Positions 52,032 to 61,537 of a stretch of 64,000 nucleotides of DNA are shown one piece after another. Position 1 is the first letter of the stretch, and each line of letters begins with the position of its first letter. Source of the DNA: Promicromonospora iranensis (lineage in GTDB: Bacteria > Actinomycetota > Actinomycetes > Actinomycetales > Cellulomonadaceae); assembly GCF_028994775.1 (NCBI RefSeq), contig NZ_JAJQMN010000006.1, positions 124,001-188,000 of the forward strand, written 5' to 3'. The position numbers and the translations under genes are program-made. The notes beneath the pieces are model-generated. The model worked only from the letters and a program-made list of their open reading frames with translations, was not told the DNA's origin and made no database searches.

Positions 52032-52903
52032 GCGCATCAGTCCTCTTCGACGCGCCGGGACCCAGGACGCGTGCCTGGACGCTCGCCGGAAACATACTCG
52101 GCGCCATCCTCGTGATCGGTGTCGCCGTCTGGGTGCTGCTCCAGCTCGACGCCAAGGGCCAGCTCTCCTGGGACCTGTGGGGACCGGTGTTCTCCACCCG
52201 CACGTGGCAGTACTACCTGCTCCCCGGCCTGGTGAACACGCTGCGCGCTGCGGCCTTCGCGATCGTCGGCTCCCTCGTGTTCGGGCTCCTGTTCGGCATG
52301 GGCCGACTGTCCCAGCTCGCTCCGGTGCGCTGGGTGTGCGGTGTGTTCGTCGAGTTCCTGCGTGCCGTACCCGTGCTGCTCATGATGGTGTTCTTCTACG
52401 GGCTGTTCGGTGTGCTGCTGCCCGGTGTGGCGGACAAGGCGTTCCTCGCCGTGGTCGTCGCCCTCATCCTGTACAACGGGTCGGTCATCGCCGAGCTGGT
52501 GCGGTCCGGCGTGGGAAACCTGCCCCGTGGTCAGCGCGAAGCCGGTCTGGTGGTCGGCCTGACGGAGGGCCAGACCCTTCGGTCGATCCAGCTCCCACAG
52601 GCTCTCGTCGCCATGCTGCCCGCCATGGTGTCGCAGATCGTCGTGGTGCTGAAGGACTCCGCGCTCGGCCAGATCATCGGGTACCAGGAGCTGCTTCGCA
52701 CCGGGCAGATCGTCTACTCCAGCGACGGCAACCCGCTGCAGGTGCTCACGGCCGTGGCTGTGGTCTTCATCCTCCTCAACGTGCTCCTCACGGTGCTGGC
52801 GCACCGCCTGTCCAAGCTGCTGTCCAGCCGGACGGCCGCCACACCGCTCGAGGGAACCGGCATCGGCAACCCGACGGCGGTCGCCGGAGGGACAAAGGTG
52901 TGA
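52028..52903 (+). CDS. gluD: Glutamate ABC transporter permease
   Basis: A 291-residue PAAT permease partner of GluC. Five or six spans; LPGLVNTLRAAAFAIVGSLVFGLLFG begins the permease domain, and the EAA loop reads QREAGLVVGLTEGQTLRSIQLPQAL (about 171-195), with Glu but a variant AA. ATG 52028 overlaps gluC. The C-terminal 30 residues are hydrophilic. A perfect 60-bp palindrome follows. Confidence 0.94.
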   Translation: MSASVLFDAPGPRTRAWTLAGNILGAILVIGVAVWVLLQLDAKGQLSWDLWGPVFSTRTWQYYLLPGLVNTLRAAAFAIVGSLVFGLLFGMGRLSQLAPVRWVCGVFVEFLRAVPVLLMMVFFYGLFGVLLPGVADKAFLAVVVALILYNGSVIAELVRSGVGNLPRGQREAGLVVGLTEGQTLRSIQLPQALVAMLPAMVSQIVVVLKDSALGQIIGYQELLRTGQIVYSSDGNPLQVLTAVAVVFILLNVLLTVLAHRLSKLLSSRTAATPLEGTGIGNPTAVAGGTKV

Positions 52904-52941
52904 CCGGCATGCGCCCTGGCGACGCCAGGCGATGACGGTAG

Positions 52942-53001
52942 GTCGGTAGAACGTCAGGTGGTCGGTAGCTCGAGCTACCGACCACCTGACGTTCTACCGA
53001 C
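52942..53001. terminator. Perfect 60-bp palindrome between gluD and recX
   Basis: The 30-bp arms are exactly complementary with no spacer, centred on CTCGAG at 52971/52972. It lies between convergent genes and would form a long stem in either transcript, so a bidirectional terminator is the simplest reading. GTCGGTAG occurs twice within each arm. No T-tract on either side. Confidence 0.8.
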
Positions 53002-53035
53002 TGCCGCTCCGGGGCCGGGGCACCCCGCCATTCCG

Positions 53036-53701
53036 TCAGTCCCCGGCGTAGTCGAGGTCGTCCGTGTCCTCGCCCTCCGCGGCGAGCGCCTCCCGCACCA
53101 GCTCGAAGGCCAGGCCGGGCGCGTAGCCCTTGCGAGCGAGCGAGCCGACAGCACGACGGACCCGCACCTGGCGGTCCAGGCTGCGCGTGCGGGTGATGAG
53201 CTTGGTGGCCAGCCTCGCGCCCGCGACACGTTCGTCGTCGGGGTCGAGCTGGTCCAGGGCCTCGGTGGCCGTGTCCTCGTCGATGCCGCGCCTGCGCAGC
53301 TCCGCGGCAATGCCGCGGCGCGCGAGACCCCGCTCGGCGTGGCGGGTACGGACGATGGTCTCGGCGTAGCTCGCGTCGTCCACCAGACCCACCTCGTCGA
53401 ACCTGTCGAGCACCTGGACGACGACGTCCTCCGGGTAGCCCTTGCGGGCCAGCGACTGCTCCAGCTCGCGCCGGGACCGCTGTGCCGCGGTCAGGGTCTT
53501 CAGGACTACCTCACGGGCCTTCTCGACGGCCTCGTCCCGGCTGATCTCGCCGGACTCCAGGCGCTCCACGATGGACTTGCGTGGTGCACGGTCGGCGCTG
53601 CTGCGCCCTCCGCGGCTGCTCGTCCAGCCACCGTCCCGAGCGGCCGGATGGCCCCGACGCTTCCCCACGCCGGGACCATCCGCTGGATCACCGTACTGCA
53701 C
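53036..53701 (-). CDS. recX: Regulatory protein RecX
   Basis: A 221-residue RecA modulator. The helical three-repeat RecX fold begins about residue 65 (EKAREVVLKTLTAAQRSRRELEQSLARKGYPEDVVVQVLDRFDEVGLVDDASYAETIVRTRHAERGL pattern). The first 45 residues are basic and Ser/Gly-rich, likely flexible. GTG 53701 starts 1 nt after the recA stop, so it depends on recA translation. An open frame upstream inside recA lacks family sequence. RecX inhibits RecA filament extension. Confidence 0.92.
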   Translation of the reverse strand: MQYGDPADGPGVGKRRGHPAARDGGWTSSRGGRSSADRAPRKSIVERLESGEISRDEAVEKAREVVLKTLTAAQRSRRELEQSLARKGYPEDVVVQVLDRFDEVGLVDDASYAETIVRTRHAERGLARRGIAAELRRRGIDEDTATEALDQLDPDDERVAGARLATKLITRTRSLDRQVRVRRAVGSLARKGYAPGLAFELVREALAAEGEDTDDLDYAGD

Positions 53702-53702
53702 G

Positions 53703-54923
53703 TCAGAACGGCGCCTTCTCGGCGGCCGCTTCCGCCTTCTCGGCGGTCTTCGACACCGCCGGCTTGGTGGCCTTCGAACGTGCGCTGGTCGACTTGGTCG
53801 CCTTCGCCGTGGCGGTCGTCCGCGAGGACGAGCTTGCCGCTGCGACGGCACCTGCGGCCGGTGCGGTCTCTGCGGCGGATGTCGCCGCGGCGGCACCCGC
53901 GCCCTCGACCGCCGGTGCGTCGACCTTCGGGCCCACGCCCAGCTTCTCCTTGACGCGCTTCTCGATGTCGTTGGCGAGGTCGGGGTTGTCTCGGAGGAAC
54001 GCTCGCGCGTTCTCCTTGCCCTGGCCGAGCTGGTCGCCCTCGTACGTGAACCACGAGCCCGACTTGCGCACGAAGCCGTGCTCCACGCCCATGTCGATCA
54101 GGCCGCCCTCACGGGAGATGCCGTGGCCGTACAGGATGTCGAACTCCGCCTGCTTGAACGGCGGCGCCATCTTGTTCTTGACGACCTTCACACGGGTGCG
54201 GTTACCGACGGCGTCCGTACCCTCCTTGAGGGTCTCGATGCGGCGGATGTCGAGGCGGATCGACGCGTAGAACTTCAGCGCCTTGCCACCGGTGGTGGTC
54301 TCGGGCGAGCCGAAGAACACGCCGATCTTCTCGCGCAGCTGGTTGATGAAGATGGCGGTGGTGCCGGACGAGCTCAGGGCGCCCGTGATCTTGCGGAGGG
54401 CCTGCGACATGAGGCGGGCCTGCAGACCCACGTGGCTGTCGCCCATCTCGCCCTCGATCTCGGCCTTGGGCGTCAGCGCGGCGACGGAGTCGATCACGAT
54501 GATGTCGAGGGCGCCGGACCGGATCAGCATGTCGGTGATCTCCAGCGCCTGCTCACCGGTGTCCGGCTGCGAGACCAGGAGCGCGTCGGTGTCGACACCG
54601 AGCTTCTTGGCGTAGTCCGGGTCCAGCGCGTGCTCGGCGTCGATGAACGCCGCGATGCCGCCCTGGCGCTGCGCGCTGGCCACCGCGTGCAGCGCGATGG
54701 TCGTCTTACCCGAGGACTCGGGCCCGTATACCTCGACCACGCGGCCACGGGGCAGACCACCGATACCGAGCGCCACGTCGAGGGCGATCGAGCCGGTCGG
54801 AATCACCTCGATGGGTGCGCGGATCTCGTCGCCGAGGCGCATGACCGAGCCCTTGCCAAAGCTGCGGTCGATCTGGGCGAGGGCCGCTTCGAGGGCCTTG
54901 TCGCGATCTGCTGGTGCGGGCAT
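53703..54923 (-). CDS. recA: Recombinase RecA
   Basis: A 406-residue recombinase that coats ssDNA, exchanges strands and triggers LexA cleavage. Walker [10 protein letters not shown] spans 67-75; the L1/L2 loops and [27 protein letters not shown] follow. The usual acidic C-terminus is replaced by an extra 70-residue Ala/Ser/Thr/Lys-rich tail (about 337-406). ATG 54923 gives the typical [20 protein letters not shown] start. A LexA-controlled promoter lies 150 bp upstream; recX is coupled downstream. Confidence 0.98.
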   Translation of the reverse strand: MPAPADRDKALEAALAQIDRSFGKGSVMRLGDEIRAPIEVIPTGSIALDVALGIGGLPRGRVVEVYGPESSGKTTIALHAVASAQRQGGIAAFIDAEHALDPDYAKKLGVDTDALLVSQPDTGEQALEITDMLIRSGALDIIVIDSVAALTPKAEIEGEMGDSHVGLQARLMSQALRKITGALSSSGTTAIFINQLREKIGVFFGSPETTTGGKALKFYASIRLDIRRIETLKEGTDAVGNRTRVKVVKNKMAPPFKQAEFDILYGHGISREGGLIDMGVEHGFVRKSGSWFTYEGDQLGQGKENARAFLRDNPDLANDIEKRVKEKLGVGPKVDAPAVEGAGAAAATSAAETAPAAGAVAAASSSSRTTATAKATKSTSARSKATKPAVSKTAEKAEAAAEKAPF

Positions 54924-55070
54924 GTGCAACACCTTCGGTTTCAGGGCGCTCTGTGCGCCGGCGTGGATGGCTCTGTACGTCGTTGCCGACCGTACGCGGA
55001 GCCACTGACACGAACGCCTTCTCCGGCCGCCGCCTGTGGACGACGTTCCGAAATCCGTGTCTGTGGTCAA

Positions 55071-55098
55071 AGTCTAGCCGAACGCGTGTTCGAGGCAA
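55071..55098 (-). promoter_or_regulatory. recA promoter with SOS box
   Basis: On the minus strand TTGCCT (55098-55093) and TAGACT (55076-55071) form -35 and -10 elements 16 bp apart. The spacer holds TCGAAC-ACGC-GTTCGG (55093-55078), an 11-of-12 match to the SOS consensus. The leader to the recA ATG is about 140 nt. Confidence 0.8.
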
Positions 55099-55183
55099 GG
55101 CACGACACATCGGTGTGTCGCAGGACATCTCACCGGTACGGCGACGGTCAGCCCGGGACCCTCACGTCCAGTGCCGCACAGGT

Positions 55184-55420
55184 TCAGCGACGAGGCGGCG
55201 GTGCCTGCCGGTGCTTGTCCTTGCCCCACCGCTCGGAGTCCGGCACGTCCAGCGCGTCGCACAGCGCGTGCCACACGTCACGCGGCTCGTCGCCCTCGTC
55301 CAGCGCGACGGCCGGGGTCCGACCGTCGAGCGCGGGCAGCACCTGCTCGCGTGCCAGGGCACGCCCGTAGGCAGGTCCGAACACCTCGTCGATCAGCTGC
55401 CAGAAATCCCGTTCGCGCAC
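55184..55420 (-). CDS. DUF3046-family protein
   Basis: A 78-residue protein of unknown function found beside recA in many actinobacteria (Rv2738c position). Pattern MRERDFWQLIDEVFGPAYGRALAREQVLPALDGRTPAVALDEGDEPRDVWHALCDALDVP matches the family throughout. GTG at 55420. The tail GKDKHRQAPPPRR is basic. It lies upstream of recA on the same strand, with the recA promoter in between. Confidence 0.88.
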   Translation of the reverse strand: MRERDFWQLIDEVFGPAYGRALAREQVLPALDGRTPAVALDEGDEPRDVWHALCDALDVPDSERWGKDKHRQAPPPRR

Positions 55421-55493
55421 CCGTCAACCCTACGTCGCCACTGACCCGCCCCGACAACCAGCCCATGTCAGTGGTCAGGGACAGAATGGGTCC

Positions 55494-58400
55494 ATGCCCA
55501 CGCCCGACGACCCCCTCTCCCGGTTCGGACCCGCCACGCGCGCCTGGTTCACCGGGGCGTTCGCGCAGCCCACCGCCGCCCAGGCCGGGGCGTGGGACGC
55601 CGTCGCGCGCGATCAGCACGCGCTCGTGGTCGCACCGACCGGGTCGGGAAAGACGCTCGCGGCATTCCTCTGGTCGATCGACCGGATCATGTCTGCTCCC
55701 CCTCCCGAGGACCGCGCCCGTCGCTGCCGGGTGCTGTACGTGTCACCCCTCAAGGCTCTCGCCGCCGACGTGCAGCGCAACCTGCGCTCACCGCTCACCG
55801 GCATCCGGCAGGCGGCGGCCCGGGACGGCGTGGAGGTCCCGGACGTCACGGTCGGCATCCGCACCGGGGACACACCCGCCAACGAGCGCCGCTCGTTCGC
55901 CACCCGCCCGCCGGACATCCTCGTCACGACACCGGAGTCGCTCTTCCTCATCCTCACCTCGTCGGCCCGCGCCGGGCTCGCCGGGGTGGAGACCGTGGTG
56001 CTCGACGAGATCCATGCCGTCGCGGGCACCAAGCGCGGCGCCCACCTGGCACTGAGCCTGGAACGCCTCGACGCGCTCCTCGACCGGCCCGCGCAGCGCA
56101 TCGGGCTGTCCGCCACGGTGCGCCCGGTGGACGCCGTCTCGCGGTTCCTCGGCGGTGGCCGGGCCGACAGCTCGGCACGTGAGGTGGCCGTCGTGCAGCC
56201 GCCGTCGCACAAGGAGTGGGCGATCGACGTCGTCGTGCCGGTCCCCGATCTCGCGGACCTCGACAGCGCGCCTGCCACCGGCCCGTCGGACGCCGCGCCC
56301 ACGTCGGGCGACGACGAGATCGACCTCTCGGGCGAGGCCACGCGTCCGCTGCGCCGGGCCTCGGTCTGGCCGCACGTCGAGGAGCGGGTGGTCGACCTCG
56401 TGGCCGACCACACCTCCACCATCGTCTTCACCAACAACCGGCGGGGGGCCGAACGTCTGACGGCCCGCATGAACGAGGTGTGGGCACAGCGCCAAGGGCT
56501 GGAGATCGCCGACCCGGCAAGCACCTGGGCCGCGCTGGTCCCCGGCCAGTCGGGCACCAGCGCGGGCCTCCCCCGACCCGCGGCCGGACAGCGCGGCATG
56601 CCCGAGGCGGTGCCCGGCCGGGACGTCACCGGTCAGGGCGAGACGATCCTGGCGCGCGCCCACCACGGTTCGATGAGCCGTGCGGAGCGCACGCGCACCG
56701 AGACGGAGCTCAAGGAGGGCAGGCTGCCCGCGGTGGTGGCCACGTCGTCCCTGGAGCTCGGCATCGACATGGGCGCGGTGGACCTCGTGGTCCAGGTCGG
56801 GGCGCCGCCGTCCGTGGCGAGCGGGCTGCAGCGCATCGGCCGTGCCGGGCATCAGGTGGGTGCGGTGTCCAAGGGCATCGTCTTCCCGCTGTTCCGTGGG
56901 GACCTGGTGCCGGCCACCGTCATCGCCCAGCGCATGCGCGCCGGCGAGATCGAGCACATGCACGTCCCCGCCAATCCCCTCGACGTCCTGGCCCAGCAGA
57001 TCGTGGCAGCCCTCGCGGTCGACGACTGGGCCGAGGACGACCTGCTGGCCCTCGTCCGCCGGGCCGCGCCGTTCGCGAACCTCGGCGACGCCACCTGGCG
57101 CGCTGTGCTCGACATGCTCGCCGGCCGCTACCCCAGCGAGGACTTCGCGGAGCTGCGGGCCCGCATCACCTGGGACCGTGCCACGGGCATGCTGCGCGGA
57201 CGGCCCGGCGCGCTGCGCCTGGCGGCCACGAGCGGCGGCACCATCCCGGACAAGGGCGCCTATGGCGTCTTCCTCGCCACCGACGCGCCCGACGGCGGCG
57301 CACCCGGCGACGCCCTCACCGACGCCGTGACCGGTGGGTCCGCCCGCATGCGCGGCGGCAAGCGGGTCGGTGAGCTCGACGAGGAGATGGTCTACGAGTC
57401 CCGGGTGGGCGACACCTTCACGCTCGGGTCGAGCACCTGGCGCATCCAGGAGATCACCACCGACCGCGTGCTGGTCACCCCGGCCCCCGGGCTGCCCGGA
57501 CGTCTGCCGTTCTGGAAGGGCGACGCACAGGGCCGGCCCGCCGAGCTGGGACGGGCGGTGGGTGCGTTCGTCCGCCAGGCCGACGCCGCCCTGGCCGCCG
57601 ACCCGGACGCGGGGCGCAAGCACCTCCGCGAGGCCGGGCTCGACGCCTGGGCGGCGGACAACCTCGCCGCCTACCTCACCGAGCAGCGACTGGGTACCGG
57701 GCGCGTGCCTGACGACCGCACAATCGTCGTGGAACGGTTCCGCGACGAGCTCGGCGACTGGCGCGTGGTGATCCACTCGCCGCTCGGCGCGCGGGTGCAC
57801 GCGCCGTGGGCCCTCGTGATCTCCGCCCGCCTCAGGGCCCGGTTCGGTCTCGACGTCGCCGCCATGCACTCGGACGACGGCATAGTGCTGCGGCTGCCCG
57901 ACTCCGGTGGCGGCTGGGAGGGCGACCCCTGGGGCGCAGGCGCGGCCGGCGCCGAGGACGACGGCTCCGGTGCGCAGGCCGAGCACACCCCCGGCCGGGT
58001 CACGCTCGAGGACCTGCTCCTCGACCCGGACGAGGTCCTCGGTGCGGTCCGCGACGAGCTGGGCTCGTCGGTGATGTTCGCGGCACGGTTCCGCGAGGCG
58101 GCGGCGCGGGCGCTCCTGCTCCCCCGTCGCCGACCCGACAAGCGGCTGCCCCTGTGGCAGCAGCGGCAGCGGTCGGCGCAGCTGCTGGAGGTGGCCAGCC
58201 AGTTCCCCGACTTCCCGATCGTGCTGGAAGCCGCCCGCGAGTGCCTGCAGGACGACTTCGACGTCTCCGCCCTGGCCGACCTCATGCGCGATATCGCCGG
58301 CGGCGGCGTCCGGGTCGTGGAGGTCACGACACCGACCCCGTCGCCGTTCGCCCAGTCGCTCCTGTTCGGCTACACGGCCCAGTTCCTGTACGACGGCGAC

Positions 58401-60605
58401 GCCCCGCTGGCCGAGCGCCGTGCCGCCGCCCTGTCGCTCGACCCGGAGCTCCTCGCCGAGCTGCTCGGTGAGCAGGGTTCGGCCGACCTCGCGGACCTCC
58501 TGGACCCCGGCGCCGTGGAGCGCACCGAGGCCGAGCTGGCTGGGCTCGCGCCGGACCGGCAGGCCCGGGACGCCGAAGGGCTGTGGGACCTGCTCCGGCG
58601 TACCGGGCCGCACCCGCTCGACGCCCTGGAGGCCCGCACCCGCGAGGAGGCCAGGCATGCGGTGGTGCACTGGCTCGACGAGCTGGAGGCCACCCGTCGT
58701 GTCATCCGCGTCCGGTTCGCCGGCGTGGAGCAGTGGGCGGTCGCCGAGGACGCAGGGCGCCTGCGCGACGCGCTCGGCGTGGCCCTTCCGGTGGGCATCC
58801 CCGAGACGTTCACCGAACCCGTGCCCGACCCGCTCGGCGACCTCCTGCGCCGGCATGCCCGCACGCACGGACCGTTCGGCGCCGGTGCGGTGGCGCAGCG
58901 GTTCGGGCTGGGCGTCGCGATCGTCGCGCACGGGCTGGCCCGGCTGGAGGCCGACGGCGTGCTCGCACGCGGGAGCCTGCGGCCCGGCTCGCTCGGTGGC
59001 ACCGGTGACGAGTGGTGCGACCCCGGGGTGCTCCGCCTGCTTCGACGGCGGTCGCTGGCGGTGCTGCGGGCCGAGGTGGAGCCCGTCGAGCAGGAGGCTC
59101 TCGGCGCCTTCCTGCCCCGCTGGCAGAACGTCTCCACCGGCTTGCTGCGCGGCGCGGACGGGCTCGTTCAGGCGATCGAGCAGCTCGCGGGCGCGGCTGT
59201 CCCCGCGTCGGCCCTGGAGACCCTGGTGCTGCCCGCCCGCGTGACCGACTACTCGCCCGCGCTCCTCGACGAGCTGACGGTCGCCGGGGAGGTCCTGTGG
59301 GCGGGACACTCTCGCCTGCCCGGGTCCGGCGGCGGGGACGGCCTGGTCTCGCTCCACCTGGCCGACGGTGCCCCGCTCACCCTGCCCTCACTCGAACCGG
59401 TCGAGGAGGAGGGACCGATCGACTCCGAGCTGCACCGGGCGGTGCTGGATCTGCTGACCGGCTCCGGCGGCTTCTTCCTCCCCCGTGTCGCCGAGCTCAC
59501 CGGCGCCGAGCCGGACGCCGTGCTCGAGGTGCTGTGGGACCTCGTCTGGGCCGGACAGGTCACCAACGACGGGCTGGGCGCCCTCCGGGAACGGGTCAGC
59601 GGCGCCGGCGCCCATCGCGCACCCCGGACGGCCGCGCGTGCCCGGCCGGTACGACGGTCACGGTTCGCCGTGTCGCCTGGCCGTCCGGCCTCGGCCCTGC
59701 GGGCCAGCACGTCCGTCCCGGGCGGCGGAGGCCGCTGGGCGGCGCTCCCGACCAGAGAGGCCGATCCCACGGTGCGGGCCCACGCGCTGACCCAGGTGCT
59801 GCTCGAACGACACGGCGTCCTGACGCGCCCCGGTGCGGCAGCCGAAGGGGTCGGCGCGGGCTACCGCGACGTGTATCGCGTGCTGGCCGGCCTGGAGGAA
59901 CGCGGGGCGGTGCGCCGCGGGTACTTCGTCGAGCACCTGGGCGGCTCGCAGTTCGCGCTGCCCGGCGCCGTCGACCGGCTGCGGGTCGACGCGCAGGACC
60001 GCGCCCGGATCGTCGAGGCCGAGCTGGAGGTCGCCGAGCGGACGGCGGCCGTGGCGACCGGCACGGGTGCCGGCAGCGCGAGCGGCGCGGTGGTCCTGGC
60101 CGCGATGGACCCTGCCAACCCGTACGGGGCGGCTCTCGCCTGGCCCGCAGTCCCGGCACCGGACGAGACCGCTTCCGGTACGGCCGGCGGCCCGTCCGGG
60201 AGCTCGCGGGGAACTGCGGCCGGCGGTGGCAACGGGCTCGTCCTCGACCAGCCGGCGGACGAAGGCGCGGCGTCGGACGGCAGTCCCGGGAACAGGCACG
60301 TCACGGCGCACCGGCCCGGCCGCAAGGCGGGCGCCGTCGTCGTGCTCACCCACGGCGACCTCACGCTGTTCGTGGAACGGGGCGGGCGCACGGTGCTGTC
60401 CTTCACCCGGAACCCCGCGCGGCTCGCGGTCGCTGCCGCCGCGCTGGCCCGTACGGTCCGCGACGGCAGGCTGGGCCGCCTCGTGGTCCAGCGGGTCGAC
60501 GGCATTCCCGCCCTGGAGGCCGCGCGGCACCAGCCGGTGGCACGCGCGCTCGTGGAGGCGGGCTTCGCGGTCACCCCACGAGGTCTGCGGATCTCGATCC
60601 GCTGA
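55494..60605 (+). CDS. lhr: Large Lhr-type ATP-dependent helicase
   Basis: A 1703-residue superfamily-2 helicase. Walker A APTGSGKT is at 47-54, DEIH near 171, the RecA2 motif SRAERTRTETELKEG and GRAGHQ (arginine finger region QRIGRAGHQ) near 440. The Lhr winged-helix and beta-barrel core follows to about 870, then a long C-terminal Lhr-CTD (about 900-1700) found in bacterial long-form Lhr, linked to DNA repair. Low-complexity Gly/Pro/Ala insertions interrupt the region at about 1370-1420 and 1555-1610. ATG 55494. It is convergent with, and overlaps by 35 bp, the DUF998 gene. Confidence 0.96.
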   Translation: MPTPDDPLSRFGPATRAWFTGAFAQPTAAQAGAWDAVARDQHALVVAPTGSGKTLAAFLWSIDRIMSAPPPEDRARRCRVLYVSPLKALAADVQRNLRSPLTGIRQAAARDGVEVPDVTVGIRTGDTPANERRSFATRPPDILVTTPESLFLILTSSARAGLAGVETVVLDEIHAVAGTKRGAHLALSLERLDALLDRPAQRIGLSATVRPVDAVSRFLGGGRADSSAREVAVVQPPSHKEWAIDVVVPVPDLADLDSAPATGPSDAAPTSGDDEIDLSGEATRPLRRASVWPHVEERVVDLVADHTSTIVFTNNRRGAERLTARMNEVWAQRQGLEIADPASTWAALVPGQSGTSAGLPRPAAGQRGMPEAVPGRDVTGQGETILARAHHGSMSRAERTRTETELKEGRLPAVVATSSLELGIDMGAVDLVVQVGAPPSVASGLQRIGRAGHQVGAVSKGIVFPLFRGDLVPATVIAQRMRAGEIEHMHVPANPLDVLAQQIVAALAVDDWAEDDLLALVRRAAPFANLGDATWRAVLDMLAGRYPSEDFAELRARITWDRATGMLRGRPGALRLAATSGGTIPDKGAYGVFLATDAPDGGAPGDALTDAVTGGSARMRGGKRVGELDEEMVYESRVGDTFTLGSSTWRIQEITTDRVLVTPAPGLPGRLPFWKGDAQGRPAELGRAVGAFVRQADAALAADPDAGRKHLREAGLDAWAADNLAAYLTEQRLGTGRVPDDRTIVVERFRDELGDWRVVIHSPLGARVHAPWALVISARLRARFGLDVAAMHSDDGIVLRLPDSGGGWEGDPWGAGAAGAEDDGSGAQAEHTPGRVTLEDLLLDPDEVLGAVRDELGSSVMFAARFREAAARALLLPRRRPDKRLPLWQQRQRSAQLLEVASQFPDFPIVLEAARECLQDDFDVSALADLMRDIAGGGVRVVEVTTPTPSPFAQSLLFGYTAQFLYDGDAPLAERRAAALSLDPELLAELLGEQGSADLADLLDPGAVERTEAELAGLAPDRQARDAEGLWDLLRRTGPHPLDALEARTREEARHAVVHWLDELEATRRVIRVRFAGVEQWAVAEDAGRLRDALGVALPVGIPETFTEPVPDPLGDLLRRHARTHGPFGAGAVAQRFGLGVAIVAHGLARLEADGVLARGSLRPGSLGGTGDEWCDPGVLRLLRRRSLAVLRAEVEPVEQEALGAFLPRWQNVSTGLLRGADGLVQAIEQLAGAAVPASALETLVLPARVTDYSPALLDELTVAGEVLWAGHSRLPGSGGGDGLVSLHLADGAPLTLPSLEPVEEEGPIDSELHRAVLDLLTGSGGFFLPRVAELTGAEPDAVLEVLWDLVWAGQVTNDGLGALRERVSGAGAHRAPRTAARARPVRRSRFAVSPGRPASALRASTSVPGGGGRWAALPTREADPTVRAHALTQVLLERHGVLTRPGAAAEGVGAGYRDVYRVLAGLEERGAVRRGYFVEHLGGSQFALPGAVDRLRVDAQDRARIVEAELEVAERTAAVATGTGAGSASGAVVLAAMDPANPYGAALAWPAVPAPDETASGTAGGPSGSSRGTAAGGGNGLVLDQPADEGAASDGSPGNRHVTAHRPGRKAGAVVVLTHGDLTLFVERGGRTVLSFTRNPARLAVAAAALARTVRDGRLGRLVVQRVDGIPALEAARHQPVARALVEAGFAVTPRGLRISIR

Positions 60606-61362
60606 GCAGGAAGGCCGGCTCGTCCGCCGGGTACGCGGCGATCTCGGGCTCCGCGGTGGGGCTCTCCCGGTCGATCGTGGCGGCGAGCAGGAACAGGAAG
60701 CCGATCATGATCACGAACCCGATGCGTTCGATGAGCCCGAACGCCATGACCCCGGAGTCCGCGAAGAAGACCAGCGAGAGGTGCACCACGAGGAACAGCG
60801 CTACCACCACGCCCAGGGCGGTGGCCGCCGAGCGCAGGCCTCGCGGGAGCGCCGACCGGGGCTGCCGGATCGACCGCTCAAGACTCAGCCCGACGATCGG
60901 CAGCACACAGAACGCCGCCGCCGCGCTGACGCGGTGCACCGTGGCGGAGAACGTCGCCGGTGTCCCGGGCGGGTCGGTCGGGAACGCGCCGACCAGGACC
61001 ATCGCCACGGCGAAGAGGATCATCGCGACGGCGGGGACCGGACCGACCGCCAGGCCGGAGCGATACATCCGGACGGTGAGGATCAGGCCGAGCGCCGCCA
61101 GGACCAGACCGCCGGCCAGGATCAGCTCGCCGCCGCCGGGCACGAAGGCGTACCAGCTGATCGGGTCGAGGACCGGGTCGACGACCGACGCGCCCACGAC
61201 GTGCGCGGCGACCATCGGCAGCAGGGCCGTCGCGCCGAACCAGCCGACGGTCCGCGTGCTGCGGGGATCTCCGGGTGCGGGCGGCACGTCAAGGTGTCTC
61301 TCCAGGTCAGCAGCTGCGACGGTCATGAGACTAGGGTCCTGGAGCGGACGCACGGAAACCAT
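60571..61362 (-). CDS. DUF998-family membrane protein
   Basis: A 263-residue protein with seven or so membrane spans. Pattern VGWFGATALLPMVAAHVVGASVVDPVLDPISWYAF, then GAFPTDPPGTPATFSATVHRVSAAAAFC, is the DUF998 signature (FPTDPPG-x-HxxSA). Function unknown; FPTDP motif proteins may act at the membrane. Starts at 61362 or 61326; AGGGG 8 nt before favours 61362. The stop lies inside the end of lhr. Confidence 0.85.
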   Translation of the reverse strand: MVSVRPLQDPSLMTVAAADLERHLDVPPAPGDPRSTRTVGWFGATALLPMVAAHVVGASVVDPVLDPISWYAFVPGGGELILAGGLVLAALGLILTVRMYRSGLAVGPVPAVAMILFAVAMVLVGAFPTDPPGTPATFSATVHRVSAAAAFCVLPIVGLSLERSIRQPRSALPRGLRSAATALGVVVALFLVVHLSLVFFADSGVMAFGLIERIGFVIMIGFLFLLAATIDRESPTAEPEIAAYPADEPAFLLSGSRSADLVG

Positions 61363-61537
61363 CAGTTTTACCCCTGATCGCGCCCTGATCTTTCTGCGGG
61401 CGATCCCTGATACGGCATGGACGACCGTCCGGGCGGAAGCCGGACCAGGCCGTGTCGGGTGGGTGATATGCCGGTTGCGCGGCGTACCTCGGCCCTGGCG
61501 CACACTACGCTGAAGCCCGACGACGAGGGGAGCATAC

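Noticed and set aside
55788-59357. A 1189-residue open frame on the minus strand inside lhr
   Set aside because: It is the antisense shadow of lhr; its residues (Ala/Arg/Gly/His/Glu-rich with no domain pattern) reflect the high GC third positions of the sense gene, and the sense protein has clear helicase motifs.
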